Translations under genes and position numbers: made by a program
The notes under the pieces: generated by a model
What the model saw: the letters and a program-made list of their open reading frames with translations, nothing else
The model's database searches: none
What the model was told of the DNA's origin: nothing
In this document: positions 25,417 through 34,437 of the stretch, piece by piece
Layout: every line of letters begins with the position of its first letter
How positions within the stretch are numbered: the first letter of the stretch is position 1
Assembly: GCA_030696525.1 (NCBI GenBank)
Contig: JAUYSB010000107.1
Location: forward strand, 1 to 40,046
DNA length: 40,046 nt
Direction: 5' to 3'
DNA from: Hydrogenophaga sp.
Lineage (GTDB): Bacteria; Pseudomonadota; Gammaproteobacteria; Burkholderiales; Burkholderiaceae_C

Positions 25417-27015
25417 ATGAACCAAGCTCATACTTTCGACGCCGACGTTGCCATCATCGGTTACGGCCCCAGCGGGTTGGCTGCCGCCTTGTGTCTCGGC
25501 CACTATGGCATCAAGACAGTGGCATTTGAACGTGACAAGGACATCTATCCGCGTGCTCGAGCCGTGACAGTCAACGATTGGACGATGCGTTGCTTTCAGT
25601 CACTCGGCCTGGATGAAGAACTTGCGGAAACGATGGATCCGACGGTGGCTTTGCGCTGGGTTACCTACAGTGGCCAACAGATCATGCGCATGGACTTCCC
25701 TCCGTCGCGTCTGGGTCGTCACCCGACCTCTTATGCCATCTACCAGCCTTCGATGGAGAAAGTGCTGCGCGCCGCGAATGAGCGCCACAGCGATTGCGTA
25801 GATGTCCGCTTCGGCGTGGAAGTCATCGATCTCCAGCAGGACGAAAATGGGGTCACCGTCAGCGCCAAAAATCTTGCCACTGGCGATATCAAAACCACGC
25901 GAGCGCGCTATGTTCTGGTGTGTGATGGGGGTGCCAGTGCCACCCGAGAGCGACTGGGCATCAAACTCATTGGTGAGACCCGTGAGGTGAAATGGGTGGT
26001 GATTGATGCCCGAGTGAAACGCTGGTGGCCTGAACGTCACATCCTCACTTTCTGGTCTGACAGCAAGCGCCCCGTGGTCGACATTGCGCTGGCACAAGGC
26101 AATCACCGTTGGGAGTTTCCGCTGGAGCCCCATGAATCCGAAGCCGACTTTTCGACACACGAGCAGTTGTGGACGTTGCTCAACTCCCTCGGTGTCACCT
26201 CGGATGATGTGGAAATTCATCAGCATGCGTTTTACAGACACCATGTTCGCCATGCCGAGCGTTGGCGGGAAGGTCGAGCCTTCCTCCTGGGGGATTCTGG
26301 TCATCTGATGCCCCCATGGGCGGGTGCAGGCATGCAGTCAGGTATTCGGGACGCATTCAATATCACCTGGAAATTGCGCGAGGTCCTGAAAGGACGTTTG
26401 CCAGCAAGTTTGTTGAATACCTATGAAGCTGAGCGAGCTCCAAATGTCGCGTTCTACACCGGCGTGGCCCTTCAGCTCGGTCGCCTCATTCAGCAGCAGT
26501 TGAGCGACGAGGAGCTGGCCGCGATGGCGCCGAAACCTGGCGAACCCCCTCCTGAGCCGCCTCTACTCTGGAACCCATGGTACGAAGCCGGATGGTTCAC
26601 CGGGTCTGTGGCGCCAGACAGCGCCGTGGGCAAGATGGTTCCACAGCCCCGAGTCGGTGACGCTCACGGCAGGTTGTGCTGGCTGGATGACCAGTTGGGC
26701 AGTGGGTTCACCCTCCTGGGCGATGGCGTGGATCCCCGCAGTCTCTTGTCTGTGGAAGACGCCGACGCATGGAGTGGCTTGGGTGCTCGGTACCTTTGCG
26801 TGCTCTCGCCGGATCAGCGTGGAAAAGGCGTGGACGACATTGTTGACCTTGATGGTGCCTTGTTGATCTGGATGCGTCGCTTCGGGGTCAAGGTGATTGC
26901 GTTGCGACCAGACCGTTTTGTTGCGGCGACCGATGTCGGGGGCCTCTCTGTTCCGGACGCAGTCGGCGAGTCACCGAATGTCCACATAACACAGTCAGTG
27001 AAAACGACTGTCTGA
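25417..27015 (+). CDS. FAD-dependent aromatic hydroxylase (MhpA-like class A monooxygenase)
   Basis: A 532-residue flavoprotein monooxygenase. It should use NAD(P)H and O2 to add a hydroxyl beside an existing phenolic OH, giving the catechol for the dioxygenase. Motifs are GYGPSG at residues 15-20 for the FAD ADP moiety, the CDGGAS segment near 170 (DG motif), and LLGDSGHLMPPWAGAGMQSG near 290-308 (GD motif), followed by DAFNITWKL. Length and layout fit the MhpA/HbpA/PheA group with a C-terminal thioredoxin-like domain (about 400-530). It starts two bases after the dioxygenase stop, so it belongs to the same operon. Candidate substrates are hydroxyphenylpropanoids, hydroxybiphenyls or similar monophenols; the sequence does not decide. 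Confidence 0.93.
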   Translation: MNQAHTFDADVAIIGYGPSGLAAALCLGHYGIKTVAFERDKDIYPRARAVTVNDWTMRCFQSLGLDEELAETMDPTVALRWVTYSGQQIMRMDFPPSRLGRHPTSYAIYQPSMEKVLRAANERHSDCVDVRFGVEVIDLQQDENGVTVSAKNLATGDIKTTRARYVLVCDGGASATRERLGIKLIGETREVKWVVIDARVKRWWPERHILTFWSDSKRPVVDIALAQGNHRWEFPLEPHESEADFSTHEQLWTLLNSLGVTSDDVEIHQHAFYRHHVRHAERWREGRAFLLGDSGHLMPPWAGAGMQSGIRDAFNITWKLREVLKGRLPASLLNTYEAERAPNVAFYTGVALQLGRLIQQQLSDEELAAMAPKPGEPPPEPPLLWNPWYEAGWFTGSVAPDSAVGKMVPQPRVGDAHGRLCWLDDQLGSGFTLLGDGVDPRSLLSVEDADAWSGLGARYLCVLSPDQRGKGVDDIVDLDGALLIWMRRFGVKVIALRPDRFVAATDVGGLSVPDAVGESPNVHITQSVKTTV

Positions 27016-27078
27016 TTGCCCTATCAGCCGCCCGGCCGCGATGTGCTGGGCAGCGCATCACCTATTTTCGGTAGTCCA

Positions 27079-27861
27079 ATGACAACTTCAAACATAGAGG
27101 AAGCCGCTCTGGCTTTGCGACAAGCCAGGAGCACAGGGCAAGCCATCGCCCCCATCTCGCAATCCTTCGGCATTCAGGGCTTGGACACGTCGTACGCCGT
27201 TGCAGAAGTGAATACCCAAGCGCGGCTCAAAGCTGGGGCTTGCATTTCAGGCCTGAAAGTGGGTTTGACGTCAAAGGCGGTGCAGCAGCAGTTGGGTGTG
27301 GATCAACCCGATTTCGGTACGCTGTTCGATGACATGGAGTACCTCAACGGGCAGGACATTCCCACATCGCGGCTGATGCAGCCGAAGATCGAGGCCGAAA
27401 TCGCTTTCGTTGTGGGGCGTGATCTCAATGGTCAATCGCCCAGCTATTCAGAGTTTCTCCGGTCCCTTGACTTCGCGCTCCCAGCCTTGGAGATTGTGGA
27501 CAGTGCGATTGCCAACTGGAAGATCACTTTGGCAGACACGGTTGCCGACAACGCCTCCTGTGGACTCTATGTGTTGGGTGATCAACCTGTATCGGTAGGC
27601 AGCCTCTCTCTGGCCAAACTGGGGATGACGATGGCAATGGATGGGCAGACGGTCTCGACAGGCACTGGGTCTGCCTGCCTCGGTCATCCTCTTCGGGCCG
27701 CTTACTGGCTCGCTGTGACGATGGCCAAGCGTGGCCATGGGCTCAAGGCGGGGCAGGTGATCCTGTCTGGTGCTCTCGGCCCCATGGTGCCCATTGCGAT
27801 TGGCAATCACATCCACGCGGATATCGGCGATCTGGGCAGCGTGAACTGCCGAATGGTCTGA
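27079..27861 (+). CDS. 2-oxopent-4-enoate (2-hydroxypentadienoate) hydratase
   Basis: A 260-residue enzyme of the MhpD/XylJ/DmpE hydratase family. It adds water to 2-hydroxypenta-2,4-dienoate to give 4-hydroxy-2-oxovalerate. Metal ligands of the family are seen as E105 and E107 in KIEAEIAF and E138 in ALEIVDS. GLKVGLTSKAVQQQLG and the late GMTMAMDGQ and GSACLGHPLRAAYWLA segments are typical. ATG 27079 gives the family length, although no strong ribosome-binding site is seen; a TTG at 27016 directly after the previous stop would add 21 residues. It is followed 12 bases later by the acetaldehyde dehydrogenase. Confidence 0.93.
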   Translation: MTTSNIEEAALALRQARSTGQAIAPISQSFGIQGLDTSYAVAEVNTQARLKAGACISGLKVGLTSKAVQQQLGVDQPDFGTLFDDMEYLNGQDIPTSRLMQPKIEAEIAFVVGRDLNGQSPSYSEFLRSLDFALPALEIVDSAIANWKITLADTVADNASCGLYVLGDQPVSVGSLSLAKLGMTMAMDGQTVSTGTGSACLGHPLRAAYWLAVTMAKRGHGLKAGQVILSGALGPMVPIAIGNHIHADIGDLGSVNCRMV

Positions 27862-27873
27862 GGACGCACAGCC

Positions 27874-28815
27874 ATGAACAAAAAACTCAAGGCCGCCATC
27901 ATCGGCAGCGGAAACATCGGCACGGACCTGATGATCAAGATCCTGCGCCATGGTCGGCACATCGAAATGGGCGCCATGGTCGGTATCGACGCTGCTTCCG
28001 ATGGCCTGGCCCGCGCACAGCGGATGGGCGTGGCCATCACACATGAAGGTGTTGAAGGACTGACTCGTTTGCCCGTCTTCACCGAGATCGACGTCGTATT
28101 CGATGCCACATCGGCCAGTGCCCACATCAGGAGCGACGCTTTCCTGCGTGCGATCAAGCCCGGCATCCGCATGGTCGACTTGACGCCAGCGGCCATCGGC
28201 CCGTATTGCATTCCGGTGGTCAACGGTGAAGATCACCTGGACGCACCGAATGTCAACATGGTCACCTGTGGCGGGCAGGCCACCATCCCCATGGTGGCGG
28301 CCGTCTCCCGAGTGGCCAAGGTCCATTACGGCGAAATCATTGCCTCGATTTCCAGCAAGAGTGCGGGCCCAGGCACCCGCGCCAACATCGACGAATTCAC
28401 CGAAACCACCTCCAAGGCCATCGAGGTGGTGGGCGGGGCGGCCAAGGGCAAGGCCATCATCGTCCTGAATCCCGCCGAGCCACCGTTGATCATGCGCGAC
28501 ACCGTCTACACCTTCAGTGACCTGGCCGACGAAGATCGCATTGAAGAATCGGTCGAGCGCATGGTTGCCGCTGTTCACTCCTACGTGCCGGGCTACCGCC
28601 TGAAACAGAAGGTGCAGTTCGATCGCCTGCAGGGTCTCAACATCCCTGGTATCGGTAAGTCCCTCTCCGGCCTGAAGACCTCGATCTTCCTGGAGGTCGA
28701 GGGAGCCGCCCATTACCTGCCCGCCTACGCCGGCAACCTCGACATCATGACCAGTGCCGCCATGCGCACTGCCGAATCGATGGCCGAGCGCATGCTGGCC
28801 ACCGTGGCGGCCTGA
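27874..28815 (+). CDS. dmpF: Acylating acetaldehyde dehydrogenase
   Basis: A 313-residue enzyme that oxidises acetaldehyde with NAD+ and CoA to acetyl-CoA. In this family it forms a tight complex with the aldolase so that acetaldehyde is channelled. The Rossmann motif GSGNIGTD is at about residues 11-18. The catalytic cysteine is C132 in MVTCGGQAT, the same position as in the Pseudomonas DmpF protein. [19 protein letters not shown] and [13 protein letters not shown] are standard family segments. The start has GAGGA upstream. The gap of 10 bases to the aldolase gene fits their obligate pairing. The same gene is called mhpF, xylQ or bphJ in other pathways. Confidence 0.96.
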   Translation: MNKKLKAAIIGSGNIGTDLMIKILRHGRHIEMGAMVGIDAASDGLARAQRMGVAITHEGVEGLTRLPVFTEIDVVFDATSASAHIRSDAFLRAIKPGIRMVDLTPAAIGPYCIPVVNGEDHLDAPNVNMVTCGGQATIPMVAAVSRVAKVHYGEIIASISSKSAGPGTRANIDEFTETTSKAIEVVGGAAKGKAIIVLNPAEPPLIMRDTVYTFSDLADEDRIEESVERMVAAVHSYVPGYRLKQKVQFDRLQGLNIPGIGKSLSGLKTSIFLEVEGAAHYLPAYAGNLDIMTSAAMRTAESMAERMLATVAA

Positions 28816-28825
28816 AGGAGACACC

Positions 28826-29887
28826 ATGAGCACTTGCAAGAAGATCTATATCTCCGACGTGACGTTGCGCGACGGCAGCCATGCCATTCGGCACCAGTAC
28901 AGCGTGGCGCAGGCCATGCAGATCGCCCGTGCGCTGGATGCCGCCAAGGTGGATTCCATTGAGGTGGCCCACGGGGACGGCCTGCAAGGTGGCAGCTTCA
29001 ACTACGGGTTTGGTGCCCACACCGACCTGGAATGGATTGAGGCCGTGGCCTCTGTGGTCCAACACGCCAAGATCGCCACCTTGTTGCTGCCGGGCATCGG
29101 CACTGTGCATGACCTCAAGGCAGCTTATGACGCCGGGGCCCGCATCGTGCGCGTGGCCACCCATTGCACGGAGGCCGATATTTCAAAGCAGCACATCGAA
29201 TACGCCCGCCACCTCGGCATGGAAGCCGTGGGCTTCCTGATGATGAGCCACATGCAGACGCCTGAAGGGCTGGCCCAGCAGGCCAAGCTGATGGAGAGCT
29301 ATGGCGCCACCTGTTGCTACGTGGTCGACTCTGGCGGGGCGCTGAGCATGAACGACGTGCGCGACCGTTTCCGTGCCTTCAAGGATGTGCTCAAGCCAGA
29401 AACACAGACCGGCATGCACGCCCACCACAACCTGAGCCTGGGCGTGGCCAATTCGATCGTTGCGGTGGAAGAGGGCTGCGATCGGGTGGACGCCAGCCTG
29501 GCGGGCATGGGCGCTGGTGCCGGCAACGCACCGCTGGAGGTGTTCATCGCGGCGGCCGAGCGCATGGGCTGCCACCACGGCACCGACCTGTACACACTGA
29601 TGGACGCGGCCGACGACATCGTGCGCCCGTTGCAGGATCGCCCGGTGCGCGTGGACCGCGAGACGCTGGCGCTGGGTTATGCAGGCGTCTACTCCAGCTT
29701 TCTGCGCCACTCGGAAGCAGCTGCCAAGAAGTACGGGCTCAAAACCGTCGACATCCTGGTCGAGCTCGGCCAGCGGCGCATGGTTGGCGGGCAGGAGGAC
29801 ATGATCGTGGACGTCGCACTGGACCTGCTCAAGCAGGCGGAGCATGACCGCATCCATGCCCAGCCCACCATGAGTGAAGCTGCCTGA
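28826..29887 (+). CDS. dmpG: 4-hydroxy-2-oxovalerate aldolase
   Basis: A 353-residue class II aldolase (DRE-TIM family). It splits 4-hydroxy-2-oxovalerate into pyruvate and acetaldehyde and hands the aldehyde to the neighbouring dehydrogenase. The N-terminal motif [15 protein letters not shown] holds R15, D16 and H19. The Mn-binding histidines are H198 and H200 in [25 protein letters not shown] and the C-terminal [11 protein letters not shown] are typical. ATG 28826 is preceded by AAGGAG; the in-frame codons upstream overlap the dehydrogenase gene and are rejected. Codon use here and in the dehydrogenase looks somewhat more GC-rich than in the TetR and dioxygenase genes. Confidence 0.96.
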   Translation: MSTCKKIYISDVTLRDGSHAIRHQYSVAQAMQIARALDAAKVDSIEVAHGDGLQGGSFNYGFGAHTDLEWIEAVASVVQHAKIATLLLPGIGTVHDLKAAYDAGARIVRVATHCTEADISKQHIEYARHLGMEAVGFLMMSHMQTPEGLAQQAKLMESYGATCCYVVDSGGALSMNDVRDRFRAFKDVLKPETQTGMHAHHNLSLGVANSIVAVEEGCDRVDASLAGMGAGAGNAPLEVFIAAAERMGCHHGTDLYTLMDAADDIVRPLQDRPVRVDRETLALGYAGVYSSFLRHSEAAAKKYGLKTVDILVELGQRRMVGGQEDMIVDVALDLLKQAEHDRIHAQPTMSEAA

Positions 29888-29898
29888 GGAAAGTCACC

Positions 29899-30762
29899 AT
29901 GAAACTGGCTCGATACACCGTCAACGGCCGCACTGCCATCGGCGTCGTGCACCACCATCGTGTTGTCGCTTTGGGCGAACTGGTGCCTGATGCGCCAGCA
30001 ACCATTAGTGAGGTGCTTTCAGCGGGGGCAGGCTTGCTTGACCGTCTGGCCAAGGCGATACAGGCAGGGCCAGCAGGCCATTCGCTGAGCGAAGTGCATC
30101 TGGAAGCGCCCGTACCGGAAGCCCGCAAGTACCTGGCTATCGGCATGAACTACGAGGACCATGCGGAGGAAGCGCGGCGCGCGGGTCTGCAAGTGCCCAA
30201 AACACAACTCTGGTTCAACAAACAGGTCACCTGCATCCACGGTCCCTTCGACCCAGTGGTCATTCCGCGGGTCTCTGACAAAGTGGACTACGAGGCCGAA
30301 CTGGGTGTGGTGATCGGCAAACGTTGCCGCTATGTGTCGATTGAAGATGCGCGTTCGGTTGTCGGTGGCTACTTTGTGGCCAATGACGTGACCGCGAGAG
30401 ACTGGCAGCAGGCCAGCCCGACCTTCACGCTGGGCAAGTCCTTTGACACGCATGGCCCCATCGGCCCGTGGGTGGTCACTGACGACGAGATCGCCGACCC
30501 GCATGCGCTTGAGATACGCCTGTCTGTCAATGGTGAGTTGCGTCAGCGGCAGTCGACCGCACAGATGATCCACAACGTCTGGCAGCAAATTCACCACCTA
30601 TCCCAGGTGATGACGCTGGAGCCCGGCGATCTGATTGCGACCGGCACTTGCGCTGGAGTGGGCATCGCATCCAACCGGTTCCTCGAGCCCGGCGATGTTG
30701 TGCGGGTGGAAATTGACCAGATCGGCCACATCGAAAACCGCTTCGTTGCGGAGTCTGGTTAA
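29899..30762 (+). CDS. Fumarylacetoacetate hydrolase-family protein
   Basis: A 287-residue FAH-superfamily enzyme, starting 11 bases after the aldolase. The metal site is visible as E132 and E134 in DYEAELGVV and D163 in NDVTARDWQ. KYLAIGMNYEDHAEE, KSFDTHGPIGPW and GDLIATGTCAGVG are family motifs. Members act as acylpyruvate hydrolases, oxaloacetate decarboxylases or hydroxyhepta-dienedioate isomerases/decarboxylases. In a pathway that already has a C-C hydrolase and hydratase, it may process an alternative ring-fission product or the released side-chain acid. That role is inferred. The next gene is about 145 bases away, so this may be the last gene of the enzyme operon. Confidence 0.9.
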   Translation: MKLARYTVNGRTAIGVVHHHRVVALGELVPDAPATISEVLSAGAGLLDRLAKAIQAGPAGHSLSEVHLEAPVPEARKYLAIGMNYEDHAEEARRAGLQVPKTQLWFNKQVTCIHGPFDPVVIPRVSDKVDYEAELGVVIGKRCRYVSIEDARSVVGGYFVANDVTARDWQQASPTFTLGKSFDTHGPIGPWVVTDDEIADPHALEIRLSVNGELRQRQSTAQMIHNVWQQIHHLSQVMTLEPGDLIATGTCAGVGIASNRFLEPGDVVRVEIDQIGHIENRFVAESG

Positions 30763-30814
30763 GCCGAACGGCTCTTCCCGAGCGTTTCCTCAGTTTCTTA
30801 CTGCTTCTACGGAG

Positions 30815-30880
30815 GCGAGTCGTTGCACTCGCAGCCGTGGCTCGTGTTCGCCCTTATGGGCGTCCTTGCCCCGTCAGGGG
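30815..30880. promoter_or_regulatory. Three adjacent hairpins between the enzyme and transport genes
   Basis: Three perfect short stem-loops follow one another: GCGAGT/ACTCGC with a six-base loop (30815-30832), CGCCC/GGGCG with loop TTAT (30849-30862), and CCCC/GGGG with loop GTCA (30869-30880). No T-run follows, so a simple intrinsic terminator is not proven. They could stabilise the upstream transcript end, attenuate read-through into the porin gene, or be part of its leader. The porin ribosome-binding site comes shortly after. Confidence 0.4.
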
Positions 30881-30907
30881 ATCTCAACTTGATCAATGGA
30901 GACAAAC

Positions 30908-31795
30908 ATGAATCGAATCTCAACCATTTGTGTCGTAGGTTTGCTGGCAGCGGCGGGGGCCGTCCACGCTACTGAAGGTGGAGGCTCCAGTTACGCCCAT
31001 GGCACAGAAAATTTCATGGTCGGTGCTGTCCCGCCTCAAGGGCTGTACGGCATGGTGTTTGCCACTCATTACTCGGCCGACAGAATGAACGACGCCAACG
31101 GCAACAGCCTGGGCATTCCTGGATTCAAGGTCACTGCCAATGCCGTCGTCCCGCGTTTGGTCTGGGTGCCGGGTGTCAAGCTGCTGGGGGGCGATTTAGT
31201 GACACATGCTGTCGCACCCTTGGTGAACCTGACGGTCAGTGCAATGGGTGCGAGCCAAAGCAAGTCCGGTCTGGGTGACGTTACTGCGGGGGCTGGCATT
31301 GGCTTTCACCACAGTCCCAAGCTGCACAGTGCGCTGGCCGTTGACCTCGTCCTGCCCACCGGCCGATACGACAAAAACGACATGGCCAACATTGGTCGAA
31401 ACCATCTCACCGTCGAACCCGTTTATGCCTTGACTTATGTCGACCCTCAAGGGTTCAACGGCGATTTGAGAATTGGCTACCTCCTCAACCAGCGCAACAA
31501 AGACACGGACTACACGTCGGGCAACGAGTTCCATTTTGACTATGCCGCAGGGTGGGGCCTGGGCAATGGCTGGACCATCGGTATCGGCGGTTACGTCCGT
31601 CAGCAAGTAGGCCTCGACAAGCAGGCGGGCGTCAAGCTGGCCAACAGCAAGACCAGCGGCATCGCTATTGGCCCGAACATCAAGTACGACAGTGGCAAAG
31701 GCTGGTTCGTTACCGCCAAGTGGCAGTTCGAATCCAAGGTCAAAAACGGAACCGAGGGCAATGCCCTGTGGCTGAAAGCAGTGTTTCCGCTGTGA
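30908..31795 (+). CDS. SphA/MetA-type outer-membrane channel for aromatic compounds
   Basis: A 295-residue exported protein. The signal peptide has N-terminal Arg, a hydrophobic core and a likely AHA-type cleavage site near residue 21 (AVHA). The mature part is rich in alternating aromatic and polar residues typical of beta-barrel strands, with a final aromatic-containing strand ending LWLKAVFPL. Segments such as GDVTAGAGIGFH, DLVLPTGRYDKND and NHLTVEPVYALTYV match the Phenol_MetA_deg/SphA family, whose genes accompany aromatic degradation clusters. ATG 30908 is preceded by GGAGA; the ATG at 30896 contains that site and is rejected. A role in passage of the hydrophobic substrate across the outer membrane is inferred from family and context. 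Confidence 0.88.
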   Translation: MNRISTICVVGLLAAAGAVHATEGGGSSYAHGTENFMVGAVPPQGLYGMVFATHYSADRMNDANGNSLGIPGFKVTANAVVPRLVWVPGVKLLGGDLVTHAVAPLVNLTVSAMGASQSKSGLGDVTAGAGIGFHHSPKLHSALAVDLVLPTGRYDKNDMANIGRNHLTVEPVYALTYVDPQGFNGDLRIGYLLNQRNKDTDYTSGNEFHFDYAAGWGLGNGWTIGIGGYVRQQVGLDKQAGVKLANSKTSGIAIGPNIKYDSGKGWFVTAKWQFESKVKNGTEGNALWLKAVFPL

Positions 31796-31887
31796 TTGAC
31801 TCACGATAGATCTGACGCAAGCAATCAGGTCAAGCAATACACGCCGGCACAGACCGGCGGTTCCCATATAGATAGAAAGAGCGAGAC

Positions 31888-33054
31888 ATGAACACTTCCT
31901 TTACTCGAGGCAGCTTGGCGGTCCTGACTGTCGGCCACATTGCTGGCATGATCGATTTGGTGGCGTTGCCACTCTGGGTTGGTACGCTGATGCAAACGTA
32001 TCGAATGTCACCTCAGACGGCTGGCCTGACGATTACTCTCTTCTTGTTGGCCGTTGCGTTGACCAGCTTCGTGCTTTCTGCGCAATTCACGCGTCTGCCT
32101 AGAAGAGCGATGGCCACTGTTGGCTTTCTGCTGGCTTCAGGGAGTTTTTATCAGGCAGCGCAATCTCCCGTGGACGCTGACCAGAGAGCGACCTTGATGG
32201 TGATACATGCCATTGCGGGGTTAGGTATCGGCGCAGGGTTGTCCATGATCCATGGCGGTATGGGGCGAGCGCAGAATCCTCACCGGATGTTTGCCATTTC
32301 CAATACACTGCTCGGCGTGTTTGCCGTTGGCTTTCTTGGTGGGATGCCTGTGGTTATCCAAGGCAGCGGAGGTCACTCAATATTTCTGGCGTTCTCTTTG
32401 ATCATGTTGTTGGCGGCGGTGCTCTGCTTGGCGCGGTACCCTCAGATTGACACCCATGTGAATGAGCGCCAGGCCGCAATTCAAAAAATTCCACGTCGTG
32501 CGTGGTTTGCCATCGCTGCCGTGATTTTCCTGACCCTCAACTACGCCATGATTTTCAGCTTCATCGAGCGTGTGGGGATGGAGCGCGGATTTGGTACCAG
32601 TATGGTCGCTGGCGTATTGCTTGCGCTAGGTTTGATCAACCTGGTGCCAGGCCCGCTGGCGGCGGTCCTTGAAAACCGGATATCTGCCGTGACGGTAGGC
32701 ATCGTCGCACCTGTGGTTCAAGCCCTGCTTGCGCTGACTGTGTTCAATGCCTCAGGATTTAATGCTTACGCGGCAGCTGCTGCGTTTTGTGTGTTTCCGG
32801 TGATGTTCGGGCACATTTTTCTGTTCGGACTGATCGCGAAGTTGGACCCTTCAGGCCGCGCAGCCGCCTCTACGCCTGCGATGGTGATGATTGGCTCCTC
32901 AATGGGCCCCTTGCTGGGAGGTACCTTGGTCCAGTCATTGGGCTACGCTTCCGTAGGGTTCGCGGCTGTCATCATTGCTGGCTTCACGATCTCGGCGGCT
33001 GTTCTAATCAAAAAACATGATCATCGGGCCATGTTGAGTCACAAAATTGCATAA
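31888..33054 (+). CDS. MFS transporter, probably for the aromatic substrate
   Basis: A 388-residue major facilitator with about twelve hydrophobic segments, starting with an N-terminal helix around residues 8-30. A basic loop between TM2 and TM3 (RLPRRAMATVGFLLASGS) resembles the conserved MFS loop. A longer polar central loop (about 185-205, IDTHVNERQAAIQKIPRR) separates the two halves. It lies 92 bases after the outer-membrane channel gene and is the last gene in this direction, converging on the YjjJ-type kinase gene. Position suggests import of the pathway substrate, but export of a toxic intermediate cannot be excluded. I cannot place it in a substrate-specific subfamily. Confidence 0.87.
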   Translation: MNTSFTRGSLAVLTVGHIAGMIDLVALPLWVGTLMQTYRMSPQTAGLTITLFLLAVALTSFVLSAQFTRLPRRAMATVGFLLASGSFYQAAQSPVDADQRATLMVIHAIAGLGIGAGLSMIHGGMGRAQNPHRMFAISNTLLGVFAVGFLGGMPVVIQGSGGHSIFLAFSLIMLLAAVLCLARYPQIDTHVNERQAAIQKIPRRAWFAIAAVIFLTLNYAMIFSFIERVGMERGFGTSMVAGVLLALGLINLVPGPLAAVLENRISAVTVGIVAPVVQALLALTVFNASGFNAYAAAAAFCVFPVMFGHIFLFGLIAKLDPSGRAAASTPAMVMIGSSMGPLLGGTLVQSLGYASVGFAAVIIAGFTISAAVLIKKHDHRAMLSHKIA

Positions 33055-33084
33055 ACATGAACTGGCCCGCGCCGGGATAGTGGA

Positions 33085-34437
33085 TCAAGCTAAGCGCGTG
33101 ATCAGCCGCTTGGCCTCGTCCAAATGTTGTTCAAGTGCGCCAAGGCAGGGCTCGAAACTGGTGGAAAGTCGTGCGTCAGCGCCAAGGTGTCTGACAAAGG
33201 CCTGCGCCAACACAAGCATGTTGGCCCATACATGGTGTGCGACGACTGGATGGAGCTCGACTGCGGGAATGCTGTTGCTGATGGCACCACCTTGCTTGGG
33301 CGAGAAAGCCATGGGCAGCATGTCGTAGGCGGGGGCGAGTGCATAAGGCCGACCCTGTTCACTCACGAAGGACAAGTTGCCTTGATGCATGTCCGTGTTG
33401 CCGATGAGACGGCCGAAAGCGAAAACCGCCTGAGCTGCTACCGGGCTTTCGGGGGTCACGATTCGCTGGCGCGCCAGTTCGGCTGTGACCACTGGCCACG
33501 GCGAACGTCCATCACCCACGAATTCTGCATCGAGTGCCATGAGTGAGATCAAGGCTCGGCGACCCCGCACCCCCAACCTGTCAAATCGTTCTACCTCAAG
33601 AAAACGCTGACCCCCGTGGTCATAAATCCAGGAGCGAGCTGCAGAAATGCCTGCTTCTCGGAGGGTTTCGAGGGCCAGGTGCTCGGTCAACAACAAATCC
33701 CGCCAACGTTGGACTGCGGCGCCATCAGCGTTGCTCGAATTCACGGTGAACTTGACCAGGACATGCCTGTGACCCTGATCTGTTTCGGCAAAAGCCGTGA
33801 ATTTGGGTTGTTCCCCCGCTGCTGACGATCCGGGCACAGCGCCGCTGCTGGCCTGTTGGGCAAGCGTCACATAGGTCGGCCCTTTGTTTGCCATGGAAAC
33901 CGGCCCAGGGTCGGGAGCGTTGACAAAACGATCCCGCGCTGTGTCACCCAGCAGCAAGTTCCCAACAACGTCGTGCCCATGGGGCAACAACGCGCGGAGA
34001 GCGTCGGCATCGTTCCATTCACGCACATCGCGCGACAAGCCGAGCGTCGTTGCATACCGTTCCGCATAGGCGCGGCCCAGAAAGCCCTGAGGGCGCATGT
34101 CCAGCAGCCACCAAGGCACTCCGTCACTGAGGTGTTCTGTTCCGTCGTCTTCGCGCATTAAGTAGCCGTCGGGGCGCAAGGGCGTTAGCACCCCGAGGCG
34201 CCTCAATCTTCCCTGGGCATCCACTCGGTAGACCGGCACCTCACCAAATCCCCGATTGCGGTCGCGCAAGGCGTATCGGCGCGCGCGACTTGCACCAATG
34301 TGCACGATCTCGTCGCCGAGAAAAGCAAGCGCGCGCGAAAGAGTGGGCTGGCTGACCGCGAGCGTGCGCTGAATGTCCGGGCTGCGCGCCGGACCTCGCG
34401 AGAGGATCAGTCGCAAGGCGTCAGCGTGGGTGGACAT
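33085..34437 (-). CDS. yjjJ: YjjJ/HipH-type HipA-family kinase with built-in winged helix
   Basis: A 450-residue protein of the YjjJ branch of HipA-like Ser/Thr kinases. The N-terminal 65 residues form a winged helix (LSRGPARSPDIQRTLAVSQ, TLSRALAFLG), in place of a separate HipB antitoxin. The kinase part has a Gly/Ser loop with AGEQPKF, a catalytic D349 in NTDMHQGN, and D372 in APAYDML. The 23-residue spacing equals that between the two catalytic aspartates of E. coli HipA (309 and 332). Fold and active site look complete. ATG 34437 gives the full winged helix. No hipB-like gene is next to it. The upstream DNA (about 34440-34500) is unusually AT-rich and probably holds the promoter and its own binding site. 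Targets are unknown; E. coli YjjJ is toxic when overproduced. Confidence 0.88.
   Translation of the reverse strand: MSTHADALRLILSRGPARSPDIQRTLAVSQPTLSRALAFLGDEIVHIGASRARRYALRDRNRGFGEVPVYRVDAQGRLRRLGVLTPLRPDGYLMREDDGTEHLSDGVPWWLLDMRPQGFLGRAYAERYATTLGLSRDVREWNDADALRALLPHGHDVVGNLLLGDTARDRFVNAPDPGPVSMANKGPTYVTLAQQASSGAVPGSSAAGEQPKFTAFAETDQGHRHVLVKFTVNSSNADGAAVQRWRDLLLTEHLALETLREAGISAARSWIYDHGGQRFLEVERFDRLGVRGRRALISLMALDAEFVGDGRSPWPVVTAELARQRIVTPESPVAAQAVFAFGRLIGNTDMHQGNLSFVSEQGRPYALAPAYDMLPMAFSPKQGGAISNSIPAVELHPVVAHHVWANMLVLAQAFVRHLGADARLSTSFEPCLGALEQHLDEAKRLITRLA

Noticed and set aside
27448-28839. A 463-codon antisense frame over the hydratase and acetaldehyde dehydrogenase
   Set aside because: The sense genes have all catalytic residues; the antisense product is Asp/His/Gly-rich noise.
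33085-34437. A two-gene HipBA toxin-antitoxin module
   Set aside because: No separate hipB-like gene is upstream; the N-terminal winged helix of the same protein takes that place, as in the YjjJ branch.
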